Assembly (NCBI GenBank): GCA_022984795.1
Contig: JALIHJ010000041.1
Location: 62,001-126,000, forward strand
Reading direction: 5' to 3'
Source: Fabrea salina
Taxonomy: Eukaryota > Ciliophora > Heterotrichea > Heterotrichida > Fabreidae
Length of the DNA: 64,000 nt
Positions 55,374 to 64,000 of this stretch are shown here, piece by piece. Under the pieces are notes generated by a model. The model had not been told where the DNA came from and searched no databases. It saw only the letters and a program-made list of their open reading frames with translations. The position numbers and the translations under genes were made by a program. Numbering within the stretch: position 1 is the first letter of the stretch; every line of letters begins with the position of its first letter.

Positions 55374-56018
55374 TTAATCAGCCCTTAAAGGAACTGTATG
55401 ACTTTGCACACCGCTGCGTGCGATTTCATAAACCATAACGCTGTCGCCAGTGTAAATGTCTCTTTCAGCAGCAGAATTGAACACTTCTTTCAGCAACTCA
55501 ACAGGGTTGCCTGTGAACTGGTACTCATCAGTCCGGTTGGCTCCTTTGTACTGGTTGTCTAGGACTGGCATGAGGAGTTGCTGTCCTGTTCCTTGCACTG
55601 CGTACTTGAGTTCGTCAAAACTGCCTATTGCGTCGTAGCCAAAGCAAATTCCACTTCCGTCTTCATCAATTCCAGCCAACAAGTTGAAGGTGTAGAACGG
55701 GAAGAACCTCTTCGAGTAAAGGGTCACTGAAAGCATTTTGGCCAGTGCCCGCACAGAGGGCTCGCAGTGGTGGTGGTGTTTGTAAAGAGTGACTCGGGCC
55801 AGCAAAAGCTTGTGGAGGTTTTGGGCGTCAGTCACCATGCCTGCGGTGGCTATCACTGCAGTGGAGGTGAGTTGGGTGACTTTGCAGTAGTTCCTACTCA
55901 AGATGTTGAATCCCTGGGAAATCCGAGAGTCACAGGCCACTACGACTTTATCGGGAGTGGCTACTGCTGCTACGGTTCCTCCGTTGTTGGTGTAGGGGTT
56001 GAACTGGGACTTAGACAT
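55374..56018 (-). CDS. PSMB1: 20S proteasome subunit beta6 (PSMB1)
   Basis: 214 aa. It matches PSMB1: FNPYTNNGGTVAAVA, DSRISQGFNILSRN, LLLARVTLYKHHHH, MLSVTLYSKRFFPFYTFNLLAGIDEDGSG, and AAERDIYTGDSVMVYEI. The N-terminus lacks the catalytic Thr-Thr start of active beta subunits, as expected for beta6. The ATG (56016-56018) lies within the last codons of the upstream SET gene on the same strand; no later ATG would keep the conserved N-terminal part. Confidence 0.95.
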   Translation of the reverse strand: MSKSQFNPYTNNGGTVAAVATPDKVVVACDSRISQGFNILSRNYCKVTQLTSTAVIATAGMVTDAQNLHKLLLARVTLYKHHHHCEPSVRALAKMLSVTLYSKRFFPFYTFNLLAGIDEDGSGICFGYDAIGSFDELKYAVQGTGQQLLMPVLDNQYKGANRTDEYQFTGNPVELLKEVFNSAAERDIYTGDSVMVYEIARSGVQSHTVPLRAD

Positions 56019-57099
56019 TTATAAGGGACTTTACTACTTTTAAGACTTGTTTGTCAAGGAGCCGCAGGTGCCAGTGTAGGCTTTGCAGCTCGGATACTAA
56101 GTAAGAATTAACCAAAGACTCTTCTGAGCGCTTTAGAATTCTTAGTGAGTTTTTGTGGAAAAGCAGTTTAAGGCTGGAGCGGTAACTCAGCAAGGCTTTT
56201 AAAGGGGAGTTTGTTTCTAAGAGTGAAGAGATCAGGGGTAAACTAAGCTCTGAAGACTTAAGAGTGTACTTGCACTTAGAAAAAGGTAAGAGTTTGCCTT
56301 TGCAAGAGTTTTTACTTTCAACAACTAAAGGAAAAGAATCGTCTGGGTTTTTTTCTAAAACTAATCCTTTAAAAGCAAGGGATTCTATGTTTGTTAAAGG
56401 CTTGAAAGAGCACACAAACTTTTCTCCGGGGGTAAAGTTCCTGCCAGCTTGGAGAGTTACTTTGTTTGGCTCTACAGTAACTGGACAGTGGATGTGGCTA
56501 GGTGCGTGACTTACTAAGTCTACCAAAGCTACTACAGCAAGTCCAGATTCGTTTGTTATTTGTGAAGAGTTTAAGTTATTGAACTCCTTCCATGCTTGTT
56601 TAGAGAAGTCAATGCTTTTGCTGTTCATTGCACAGTAACTCCACTTCCAGTTTTCGTATGTTTTCATTTCTTCAGGCATGCTTAAGTTTTGAGTTACTTG
56701 CAAAAAGTACTCAAAAGTTGTTTCTAGCTCTACTACTTCTTTGGGCTGTGTTTTAAAGATTCTGTTTTTTCCAAGTTGGCTTTTAAGGTGTCTCGGCCAG
56801 GCTTGCAAGCACGTGGTGTTGGGTGAGTGCTTTAAGTATTCACCAAAAGAGTTGTTCCCTGCAAACCTTTCATAAAGCAAGTTAGCCATTAGCAAAACTT
56901 CGGGAGGAGCTAGTTCCAAATAAGGCGATAAGTAAAAACGATCGAAAGAACTTATGAGCAAGTTGCTTTGCAGTACAGACTCGCCCTTTGCAATAGGGGC
57001 CTTAACAACTAAAGAGTTTTCTGTGTACGAAAGTTTAGAGCCTAGGTTACTTATAAAGTTCCTAGCTACAACCACTTTTAAGACAAGAAAGCACCACAT
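56011..57099 (-). CDS. SET-domain protein of the SETD3/RLSMT type, divergent
   Basis: 362 aa. The pattern of the Rubisco-LSMT/SETD3/SETD6 family is visible: an N-terminal KAPIAKGESVLQSN strand set, a helical insert, VALVDLVSHAP in place of the canonical DMxNH, and GEKFVCSFKPLTNIESLAFKGLVLEKNPDD (family: GEEVFISYG...GFVxExNPxD). The Asn-His pair that helps hold SAM is replaced, so activity is uncertain. The C-terminus is helical as in the substrate-binding domain. Its last eight bases overlap the start of PSMB1. Confidence 0.72.
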   Translation of the reverse strand: MWCFLVLKVVVARNFISNLGSKLSYTENSLVVKAPIAKGESVLQSNLLISSFDRFYLSPYLELAPPEVLLMANLLYERFAGNNSFGEYLKHSPNTTCLQAWPRHLKSQLGKNRIFKTQPKEVVELETTFEYFLQVTQNLSMPEEMKTYENWKWSYCAMNSKSIDFSKQAWKEFNNLNSSQITNESGLAVVALVDLVSHAPSHIHCPVTVEPNKVTLQAGRNFTPGEKFVCSFKPLTNIESLAFKGLVLEKNPDDSFPLVVESKNSCKGKLLPFSKCKYTLKSSELSLPLISSLLETNSPLKALLSYRSSLKLLFHKNSLRILKRSEESLVNSYLVSELQSLHWHLRLLDKQVLKVVKSLINV

Positions 57100-57167
57100 T
57101 TAGTTAATATAAGAGGTAATACTTGACATCGATACTCAACATCAGCTTTTTTCCTCTGTTAATATTC

Positions 57168-57206
57168 CAGAGTATTTTTTCCATTATATGGAATAGGGGT
57201 ACTCTG
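57168..57206. other. Hairpin-forming inverted repeat
   Basis: CAGAGTA (57168-57174) pairs with TACTCTG (57200-57206). Inside, TTCCAT (57079+100 to 57184) pairs with ATGGAA (57188-57193) across a three-base loop. It lies in the 192-base gap downstream of the small gene at 57292-57600 and upstream of the SET gene, on the minus strand. It could be a 3'-end structure, a small RNA or a protein-binding palindrome. Confidence 0.55.
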
Positions 57207-57291
57207 AGCTAGTTTTTAGACCTTGGTTCCTTTTTAACTAAGAAAATGCACTTTCAATTTAAGGGTTAGTGTCTAAGGAAGTAAGCTTAGG

Positions 57292-57600
57292 TTAAGGAAG
57301 AGTGGGTTTACCTGGCGAGGTAGGGCTGAAGCCTTTAACTCCTCCTTCGTCCATGAGTTGATAAACAGGGTGTTTGGGAAGTGCGTTAAGACCCTTGCGC
57401 ATTGGTACGTAGAGTGCTTTGTGGGAAGGATCCTTTCTCCTCCACTTAACTACTACAAACGTAGTGCACAGTCCGAAACCTAAAGCTAGTCGTTTGCCTG
57501 CTGACTGAACTTTGGTGTTTTCTATTCTTTGGTGTCTCATAGTGCTGATTTGCAGGTACTTCTGCTCATTGAACTTGAGCTTTGTAGCTCGCTTAAACAT
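57292..57600 (-). CDS. Small protein with one possible TM segment, unknown
   Basis: 102 aa, very basic N-terminus (MFKRATKLKFNEQKYLQISTMRHQR), one moderately hydrophobic stretch (RLALGFGLCTTFVVVKW) and a Pro/Gly-rich tail. The character suits a mitochondrial inner-membrane subunit. No family recognised. Nine bases follow the LRR gene stop. Confidence 0.6.
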   Translation of the reverse strand: MFKRATKLKFNEQKYLQISTMRHQRIENTKVQSAGKRLALGFGLCTTFVVVKWRRKDPSHKALYVPMRKGLNALPKHPVYQLMDEGGVKGFSPTSPGKPTLP

Positions 57601-57609
57601 TTTTATTAG

Positions 57610-59106
57610 TTAGTTGAAAAACTCAAAGTCTGGAGTGAACTGTTCTCTTAAATTGCATTCTTGGAAAGTTGAAATGAACTCTTCTAGTTTGGATTTAGTT
57701 TGCTTTATTTGGGCTTTAGTGCCTTTTTTAGGTTTTATGCGGAAGTAAACTCCGTGGAAAGGCTTTTCGAACAGGTAAAAACCTAGAAGGTTCAGAATAG
57801 AAGTAGAACCTACATAGTTGCCTATTCTTCCGATGAAGTAAGTAGAGGTAGCTGGTATTTCCATGGGTTGGAAAGAGTCAGAGTAGTTTTCAAGGAACTG
57901 GTCAGTTAGTGCAACGATGCTTTGCAGAGAAAGCACTATTTTGGAAGGGTTGTTTTCTTCAGAGACAAGTTTAAGGATGTGGCTTGTTAAAGGGGAGGTA
58001 AAATCAAGTAGTTGCTTTGCTGGTTGGTAGTTGGTTCTTTCTAGAATAGGTTTGGATTTTTGATCAAGGAAGTTTTTTGCTTCTATGTTGAAACTTTGGG
58101 TGGCTTTTTGTTCGGGTTCTTCTGGGGTAGTGGTTTCTGAGTTTTCTATTATTATTTCTTTTTCAGTAACTGGAGAGTCTTCACTAGTTTCGTTTTCTAC
58201 TATGTAGTTTAGAACTTCTTGAGTCCCCTTAACCACTACATCCATAGGAGGGAAAGTAAAGTTGTTGTTGCTCAAGGATAAGCTTTCTAGTTGAGTTATT
58301 TGTGCAAGGCTTTTAGGAAGTTGAGTAAGTTTGGTGCTTCTGAGGTCTAGAGTTCTTAAGTTGGTTAGTAAGCTTATTTCTGAGTTTAGAGAAACAAGAG
58401 GGTTGTTGTTGAGTCTTAAGGAGTACAAACTAGACTCTTCGCAAAAGAAACTCGGAAGGAGTTTTTGGATTTTGTTGAAGTTAAGTATTAGGATCTCTAG
58501 TTTAGGTAACTTTTCTAAGGAAACAAGGAGTTCCTTGAGTTCATTAGAAGATAAGTTTAAGATTTCTAGTGAAGGCAGTTCTAAGTCTGGGCTTATAAAG
58601 TTAATTTGGTTTCTGCTTAAGTTGAGTTCTTTAAGTTGGGATTGTATAAGGTGGACACTAGTAATCTTGTTGTGTGACAAGTCCAAAACTTCAAGGCAAG
58701 TTAGTTGGTCAATTGCTTCTATTGTTTGTATCTGGTTGTTAGACAAGTCAATTTCTACAAGATTGGGAGTTAAACTTGGCATCTTTTTAAGCATGCATTG
58801 CTTCAGGGTGAGTTTTTTAAGGTTCTTTGTTTGGTCCGTAATGTAATTTAGTCTGTCAAACACTGTAAGTTTGTCCAAAGGAGTGTTTACTAACTCAAGA
58901 GTTTCTTGTTTAGCTGAGATACTGTTCATCAGTTCCCAAGGGTCTTTTTTCTGGCCTAGTTCTTGTTTAACTTTTTCAGAAACTACTTTATCTAACTTAG
59001 CCTCGATTATTTGTTTTTTGTCGGTGTTGTTAAGGGCCCTTTGGTTCTTGTTTTTAGGAGCCTTTTCTGTGCGTTGCTCTGTTTTCTTGCTTGAGAAGCA
59101 CCCCAT
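57610..59106 (-). CDS. Leucine-rich repeat protein with acylated N-terminus
   Basis: 498 aa. It starts MGCFSSKK, a typical myristoylation plus palmitoylation signal. After a charged linker, about nine LRRs run from ~residue 90 to 290 (LVEIDLSNNQIQTIEAIDQL, LEVLDLSHNKITSVHL, LRTLDLRSTKLTQLP). A Glu/Thr-rich spacer follows. The C-terminal domain (~345-498) is helical with a conserved-looking STYFIGRIGNYVGSTSILNLLGFYLFEKPFHGVYFRIKPKKG segment that I do not recognise. Probably a membrane-associated scaffold. Confidence 0.85.
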   Translation of the reverse strand: MGCFSSKKTEQRTEKAPKNKNQRALNNTDKKQIIEAKLDKVVSEKVKQELGQKKDPWELMNSISAKQETLELVNTPLDKLTVFDRLNYITDQTKNLKKLTLKQCMLKKMPSLTPNLVEIDLSNNQIQTIEAIDQLTCLEVLDLSHNKITSVHLIQSQLKELNLSRNQINFISPDLELPSLEILNLSSNELKELLVSLEKLPKLEILILNFNKIQKLLPSFFCEESSLYSLRLNNNPLVSLNSEISLLTNLRTLDLRSTKLTQLPKSLAQITQLESLSLSNNNFTFPPMDVVVKGTQEVLNYIVENETSEDSPVTEKEIIIENSETTTPEEPEQKATQSFNIEAKNFLDQKSKPILERTNYQPAKQLLDFTSPLTSHILKLVSEENNPSKIVLSLQSIVALTDQFLENYSDSFQPMEIPATSTYFIGRIGNYVGSTSILNLLGFYLFEKPFHGVYFRIKPKKGTKAQIKQTKSKLEEFISTFQECNLREQFTPDFEFFN

Positions 59107-59118
59107 TGTTATGAAATA

Positions 59119-60609
59119 TTACCCTAACTTATTAATTTCAACTTCGTCTTCAGCCCAAAGCTTGTCCCAAACACTTTTTTCGAGGGGTGCTTTTTCTTCT
59201 CCTCCAAATCTGGGTTTTAGGTACTTTTCGTCGAACTTCTGCCACTTCATGTGGAACCAAGACAGACCTATTTCTTCTAGTTGTTGCGAGTATATTGAGT
59301 CGTCAGTGTTGGCTGTTTGAGACATCAGTTCGAAGTAGATTTCTTGGGATGGCTTTGCTTCTAAACCTACGAACCTGGTATAAGGACCCATTAAGTTACT
59401 CAACCCTACGGTTGTGACAATAGCTATTCCTAGAGTAGTGGATATCAGCACATTTTGGTGTTCAGACTCAACTTGAAGCACCAAGGCAAAGGCTATAGCT
59501 CCTCTTATAAGTCCACTGAACCAAGCTACACATATGTTTTTGGTGTCTAGTCCAAAGTGTCCGCACTGAATCAAGTACACTAACGCTGAGGATATAAGGA
59601 TTGAAGCTGCCCTTCCTAGAGCCATAGCAACAAACATACACACCAACAAAAGAATATTCCAGTCTTCCCAGTCTATAGTTGTAATGGTCATTCCTAAGTA
59701 AGTAAAAGTAAAAGCCTCTGCACCCTGTGAAAGCACTGTAAAGACCAAAGAAGTTCCCTGCTGTGACTCCTTTGACAAAGTAAACCAAGCGTAGTGCGAC
59801 AAAGCTATTCCGCAGCAAAAAATAGTCATAATTCCTGAAAGACCCAAAAGTTCGGAAACTATGTAACTCACATAGCCTCCTAGTATGATGAGTGTTGTTT
59901 CTCTTTCAGGGTGCTCTTTGAGTTCTTTTGTGTTTTTAATGATCCAGGCTGTGGCAAGTCCAGACCCAAACCCAATGAAGATACTCAAGCAAGTTGTGTA
60001 AACGAAACTTATAACCAGCATAACTCCTTCCCACAACCCGAACTCGTCACCCATACCTTCTACAGTGCGGTAAAGCACTATACTTACAGCGTCGTTAATG
60101 ACTCCTTCGCCAAACAAAATAGAGTTCAGTCTGGGGTACTTGGTTTCCTTTACTACACTAATGGCAGCAACAGTGTCCGTTGCAGAAAGCACACAGGACA
60201 ACAACAGTATTTCTTTAGTTGACAAAGAGTCTGTTTCCGAGAGAGCACCATTAGCGTTGAAGAAAACCCCCAAAGCACCTATAGTCACAAAGGACAAAAA
60301 GGTCCCTAAAAAACCGTAAAGACTTATGAAGCCCAAGTTGACGAAAAACAACCTAGACTTAAGGTTGTAGCCAGCTGCAAATATGATCGGAGGCAGTACG
60401 AAGTAAAAGAAAATTCCTGTTGAAAAAACTACTTTTTCTCCGCCTGTGAACATATAAACGCCTACTCCGCAAAGCGCACCAAGTCCGATAGCAATGTTAG
60501 TTTCGTGGAAGTACTCACAAGCTTTGTTTTCCAGCCACTGAGCACTAAGCATATACAAAATCAGTATCAGAACTGCTAAAAGCACCTCTAGTCCAAACAA
60601 ACTTTCCAT
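59119..60609 (-). CDS. Na+/H+ exchanger (CPA1/SLC9 family)
   Basis: 496 aa with about 12 membrane segments. Family motifs: FFYFVLPPIIFAAGYNL (drug-binding helix region of NHEs), LSATDTVAAISV, FGEGVINDAVSIVLYR (the ND pair of electroneutral exchangers), LSGIMTIFCCGIALSHYAW and WFSGLIRGAIAFALVL. The short cytoplasmic tail resembles endosomal/NHE6-9 or NHE8 types rather than the long-tailed plasma-membrane ones. Exchanges Na+ or K+ for H+. Confidence 0.94.
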   Translation of the reverse strand: MESLFGLEVLLAVLILILYMLSAQWLENKACEYFHETNIAIGLGALCGVGVYMFTGGEKVVFSTGIFFYFVLPPIIFAAGYNLKSRLFFVNLGFISLYGFLGTFLSFVTIGALGVFFNANGALSETDSLSTKEILLLSCVLSATDTVAAISVVKETKYPRLNSILFGEGVINDAVSIVLYRTVEGMGDEFGLWEGVMLVISFVYTTCLSIFIGFGSGLATAWIIKNTKELKEHPERETTLIILGGYVSYIVSELLGLSGIMTIFCCGIALSHYAWFTLSKESQQGTSLVFTVLSQGAEAFTFTYLGMTITTIDWEDWNILLLVCMFVAMALGRAASILISSALVYLIQCGHFGLDTKNICVAWFSGLIRGAIAFALVLQVESEHQNVLISTTLGIAIVTTVGLSNLMGPYTRFVGLEAKPSQEIYFELMSQTANTDDSIYSQQLEEIGLSWFHMKWQKFDEKYLKPRFGGEEKAPLEKSVWDKLWAEDEVEINKLG

Positions 60610-60746
60610 TTTAAATTTATTCTGCTAGGAACTAAGCAAGCCCTTGCTGGGCCCCAAAAAACCTACCAGTCCTGGCTAATAGAAATTTCTGGAAACTAAC
60701 AATTAGCCAATACTTAAAAGCTTAAGCCATTTTTCTAATAATTTAA

Positions 60747-62456
<1,710 letters not shown>

Positions 62457-62493
62457 GCACCTAACTAACTCACATTTATAATTAGGCTTTAAA

Positions 62494-63156
62494 ATGAATA
62501 CCGGCCAAAGTGTGGATTCTAAGGAAGAAAGGTTCAAAGGTAAGAATTATTCAGTGATAGTCATAGGACCTCCTCACGTTGGAAAATCTTCAGTGATTCA
62601 GAAGTACGTTTATCACTCATTGCCTAGAAGAAAATTCCCTACTCAAGGAGTAGAACTGTACCCTAAACTCGACTACCACGAACCTACAAACACCAACGTA
62701 AAGCTTTACATCTGGGACATTTCAGGCCACGACAAGTACAAAGAAATCGTTGTTCCCCATTTCAGAAAAAGCCACGCGTGTATGCTGGTTTGCAACATTG
62801 ATGTTCCTAATTGCATGGAAGCAATGGAGCCTTGGCTAGAAAAAGTCAAGAAGTACTGCGGACCCAGGTGCGTGTGTGCTTTGGTGGGGTACAGCAAAGG
62901 CGACCGCCAAGTAGAGCAGACTGAAGCCATCAACTGGGCTATTGACAGAGGGTTTCTGTACTTCGAAACCAACGCTGAGTGGGACAGCTACTTAAAAAGA
63001 GGCTGTGAAGTAGGTGTAAATATTCTTTTTCTGAAGCTCGTGGACGAAGTTATGCAGAAACACGGAAAGTCCAAGTTGAAAAGACAGAACTCAATCTCTT
63101 TGCGGGGAGGTATCCCAGCAACTAGTTCTAGAATAGGTAAGTGCTACTTTTGTTAA
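62494..63156 (+). CDS. Divergent Rab-like small GTPase
   Basis: 220 aa. The P-loop GPPHVGKSS is intact. Switch II reads WDISGHDKYK instead of WDTAGQE, so the catalytic Gln is His. The G4 NKxD motif appears as YSKGD, and G5 as ETNAE. It ends CYFC, consistent with prenylation. The fold and C-terminal Cys pair place it among Rabs, but base specificity and GTP hydrolysis are doubtful. Intronless; 12 bases to the convergent gene. Confidence 0.85.
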   Translation: MNTGQSVDSKEERFKGKNYSVIVIGPPHVGKSSVIQKYVYHSLPRRKFPTQGVELYPKLDYHEPTNTNVKLYIWDISGHDKYKEIVVPHFRKSHACMLVCNIDVPNCMEAMEPWLEKVKKYCGPRCVCALVGYSKGDRQVEQTEAINWAIDRGFLYFETNAEWDSYLKRGCEVGVNILFLKLVDEVMQKHGKSKLKRQNSISLRGGIPATSSRIGKCYFC

Positions 63157-63168
63157 TAAGAGGTTAAC

Positions 63169-63648
63169 TTATTCTACCTCAGGCTCTGGAACATAAACTC
63201 CTTTTCTACTCATCTGGGCTTTGATGTCTTCCCAAAGTTCTGGGGTGTATTCTTTAGTAAGAGCCCTCAAGTCGTCTCCATTGGGTGACTGCTGGGTGAA
63301 AAGTTCGTCCATGTACCGACAAGGAACCTTGCGTTTGTCAACCCAGTGGTGCATTATCACGTAAATCATAGTTCCAAACATAAACATTTCTCTAAAGCCT
63401 CCGTCTAGTCTTCTAATAGGGGGCCCTACTAAGAGATGTGCTAGTCCGTAGCTAATGCCAATCATAGGGAGTTGCAGGAGTGTCCTTCCAAAGAAGTACT
63501 TTTCGTGCATCATTTTCATTCTGAGCATTTCCCACCTTGTGAGGTGGTTGGAGTCTATTGTTTGGAACCACACTTGGTAGTCGTAATACGATACCCTCAC
63601 ATGCGGTTTTGCAGAAAAAGGAGCCTTGGCAAGTGGGTGTTCGTCCAT
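63169..63648 (-). CDS. Unknown, probably membrane-associated protein
   Basis: 159 aa from the ATG at 63648, which is preceded by ATAAT. Central hydrophobic pieces (LLQLPMIGISYGLAHLLVG and EMFMFGTMIYVIMHHWV) are flanked by charged, aromatic-rich ends. The character resembles a lineage-specific mitochondrial membrane subunit, but no family is recognised. Only 28 bases separate its start from the divergent ankyrin gene. Confidence 0.7.
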   Translation of the reverse strand: MDEHPLAKAPFSAKPHVRVSYYDYQVWFQTIDSNHLTRWEMLRMKMMHEKYFFGRTLLQLPMIGISYGLAHLLVGPPIRRLDGGFREMFMFGTMIYVIMHHWVDKRKVPCRYMDELFTQQSPNGDDLRALTKEYTPELWEDIKAQMSRKGVYVPEPEVE

Positions 63649-63676
63649 ATTATTATGGCCAGAGTTTAAATTTATA

Positions 63677-64000
63677 ATGGACGAGGAGATCACAGACCGA
63701 ATGCACGCTGAAAGAATTCTCAAGAAAAACGGAGTTGAAGTCACAGCTAAGCCTCCTGGAGAACTTTTAATGCAAGCTGCAAGACTAGCTAAACTCAATA
63801 TTGTAAAGTTCTTCACAGAAACAGTTCCCCCAAGCTACAAAAACAAGTTTGAAGACACGCCTTTGCACTACGCAGCAATGGGAGGAGACTCTGAAACCAT
63901 CAGACACTTGTTGAACTGGGGAAGCGACCCCTTAGCAGTTAACTTGTACGGAGAAACTGCTTTATTCTATGCAGCTGAAGAAGGCCACACTCAAGCTTTA
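63677..64000 (+). CDS. Ankyrin-repeat protein (3' end outside the window)
   Basis: 108 codons are visible from the ATG at 63677, directly after TTTATA, open to the window edge. Two ankyrin repeats are clear: FEDTPLHYAAMGGDSETIRHLLNWGSDPLAVN and YGETALFYAAEEGHTQAL. The N-terminal ~45 residues are helical. The length and any other domain cannot be seen. Confidence 0.85.
   Translation, partial: MDEEITDRMHAERILKKNGVEVTAKPPGELLMQAARLAKLNIVKFFTETVPPSYKNKFEDTPLHYAAMGGDSETIRHLLNWGSDPLAVNLYGETALFYAAEEGHTQAL

Overview
This looks like macronuclear DNA of a heterotrich-type ciliate (Stentor/Blepharisma/Fabrea/Condylostoma relatives). Three things support that. First, the introns are tiny: I find 12 of exactly 15 nt and one of 16 nt, all GT...AG, with an A six bases from the 3' end. 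Second, gene packing is extreme: about 56 protein genes and one tRNA in 64 kb, with gaps of a few to a few tens of bases and some overlapping ends. Third, the gene content mixes cilium genes with ordinary eukaryotic housekeeping genes. I cannot name the species. Reading with UAA/UAG stops works throughout. UGA is nearly absent as a terminator, and it occurs once inside an otherwise open gene at a position where the sibling modules have Trp.

Layout. 1-9.4 kb: two large Cys-rich, LamG-like, multi-pass membrane proteins flank an F-box/WD40 gene. 9.4-19.3 kb: a small destruction-box protein, CCDC146 (basal body/cilium), a tandem cathepsin Z, an MFS transporter, ribosomal protein uS5, a YAK1/DYRK kinase and a TIS11-type CCCH protein. 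19.3-36.5 kb: a SWI3/SMARCC-like chromatin subunit, NTMT1, PEX11, ALG5, eRF3, pyruvate kinase, an INTS8-like Integrator subunit, TIM17, RSPH9, ACTR8 and RNF113/CWC24, with several unknowns. 36.5-47 kb: a 1296-aa TPR/IQ protein, TMEM216, a VPS39/TGFBRAP1-family tether, then a same-strand run of Myb, VAP, MORN and DHHC genes. 47-57 kb: an enolase-like pseudoenzyme, an EF-hand protein, a cyclin, OXA1, tRNA-Val(CAC), mitochondrial bL19, a truncated hemoglobin, alpha- and gamma-class carbonic anhydrases, proteasome beta6 and a SET protein. 57-64 kb: an LRR protein, a Na+/H+ exchanger, HSP60, a divergent Rab-like GTPase and the start of an ankyrin protein.

There is no operon logic; neighbours are functionally mixed. 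Themes that recur are cilia (CCDC146, RSPH9, TMEM216, possibly the enolase-like, MORN and EF-hand proteins), mitochondria (TIM17, OXA1, bL19, HSP60, gamma-CA) and chromatin/RNA (SMARCC, ACTR8, INTS8, RNF113). I see no CRISPR array, mobile element or viral fossil. Only two gaps exceed 300 bases (8851-9425 and 53323-53853), and I recognise nothing in either.
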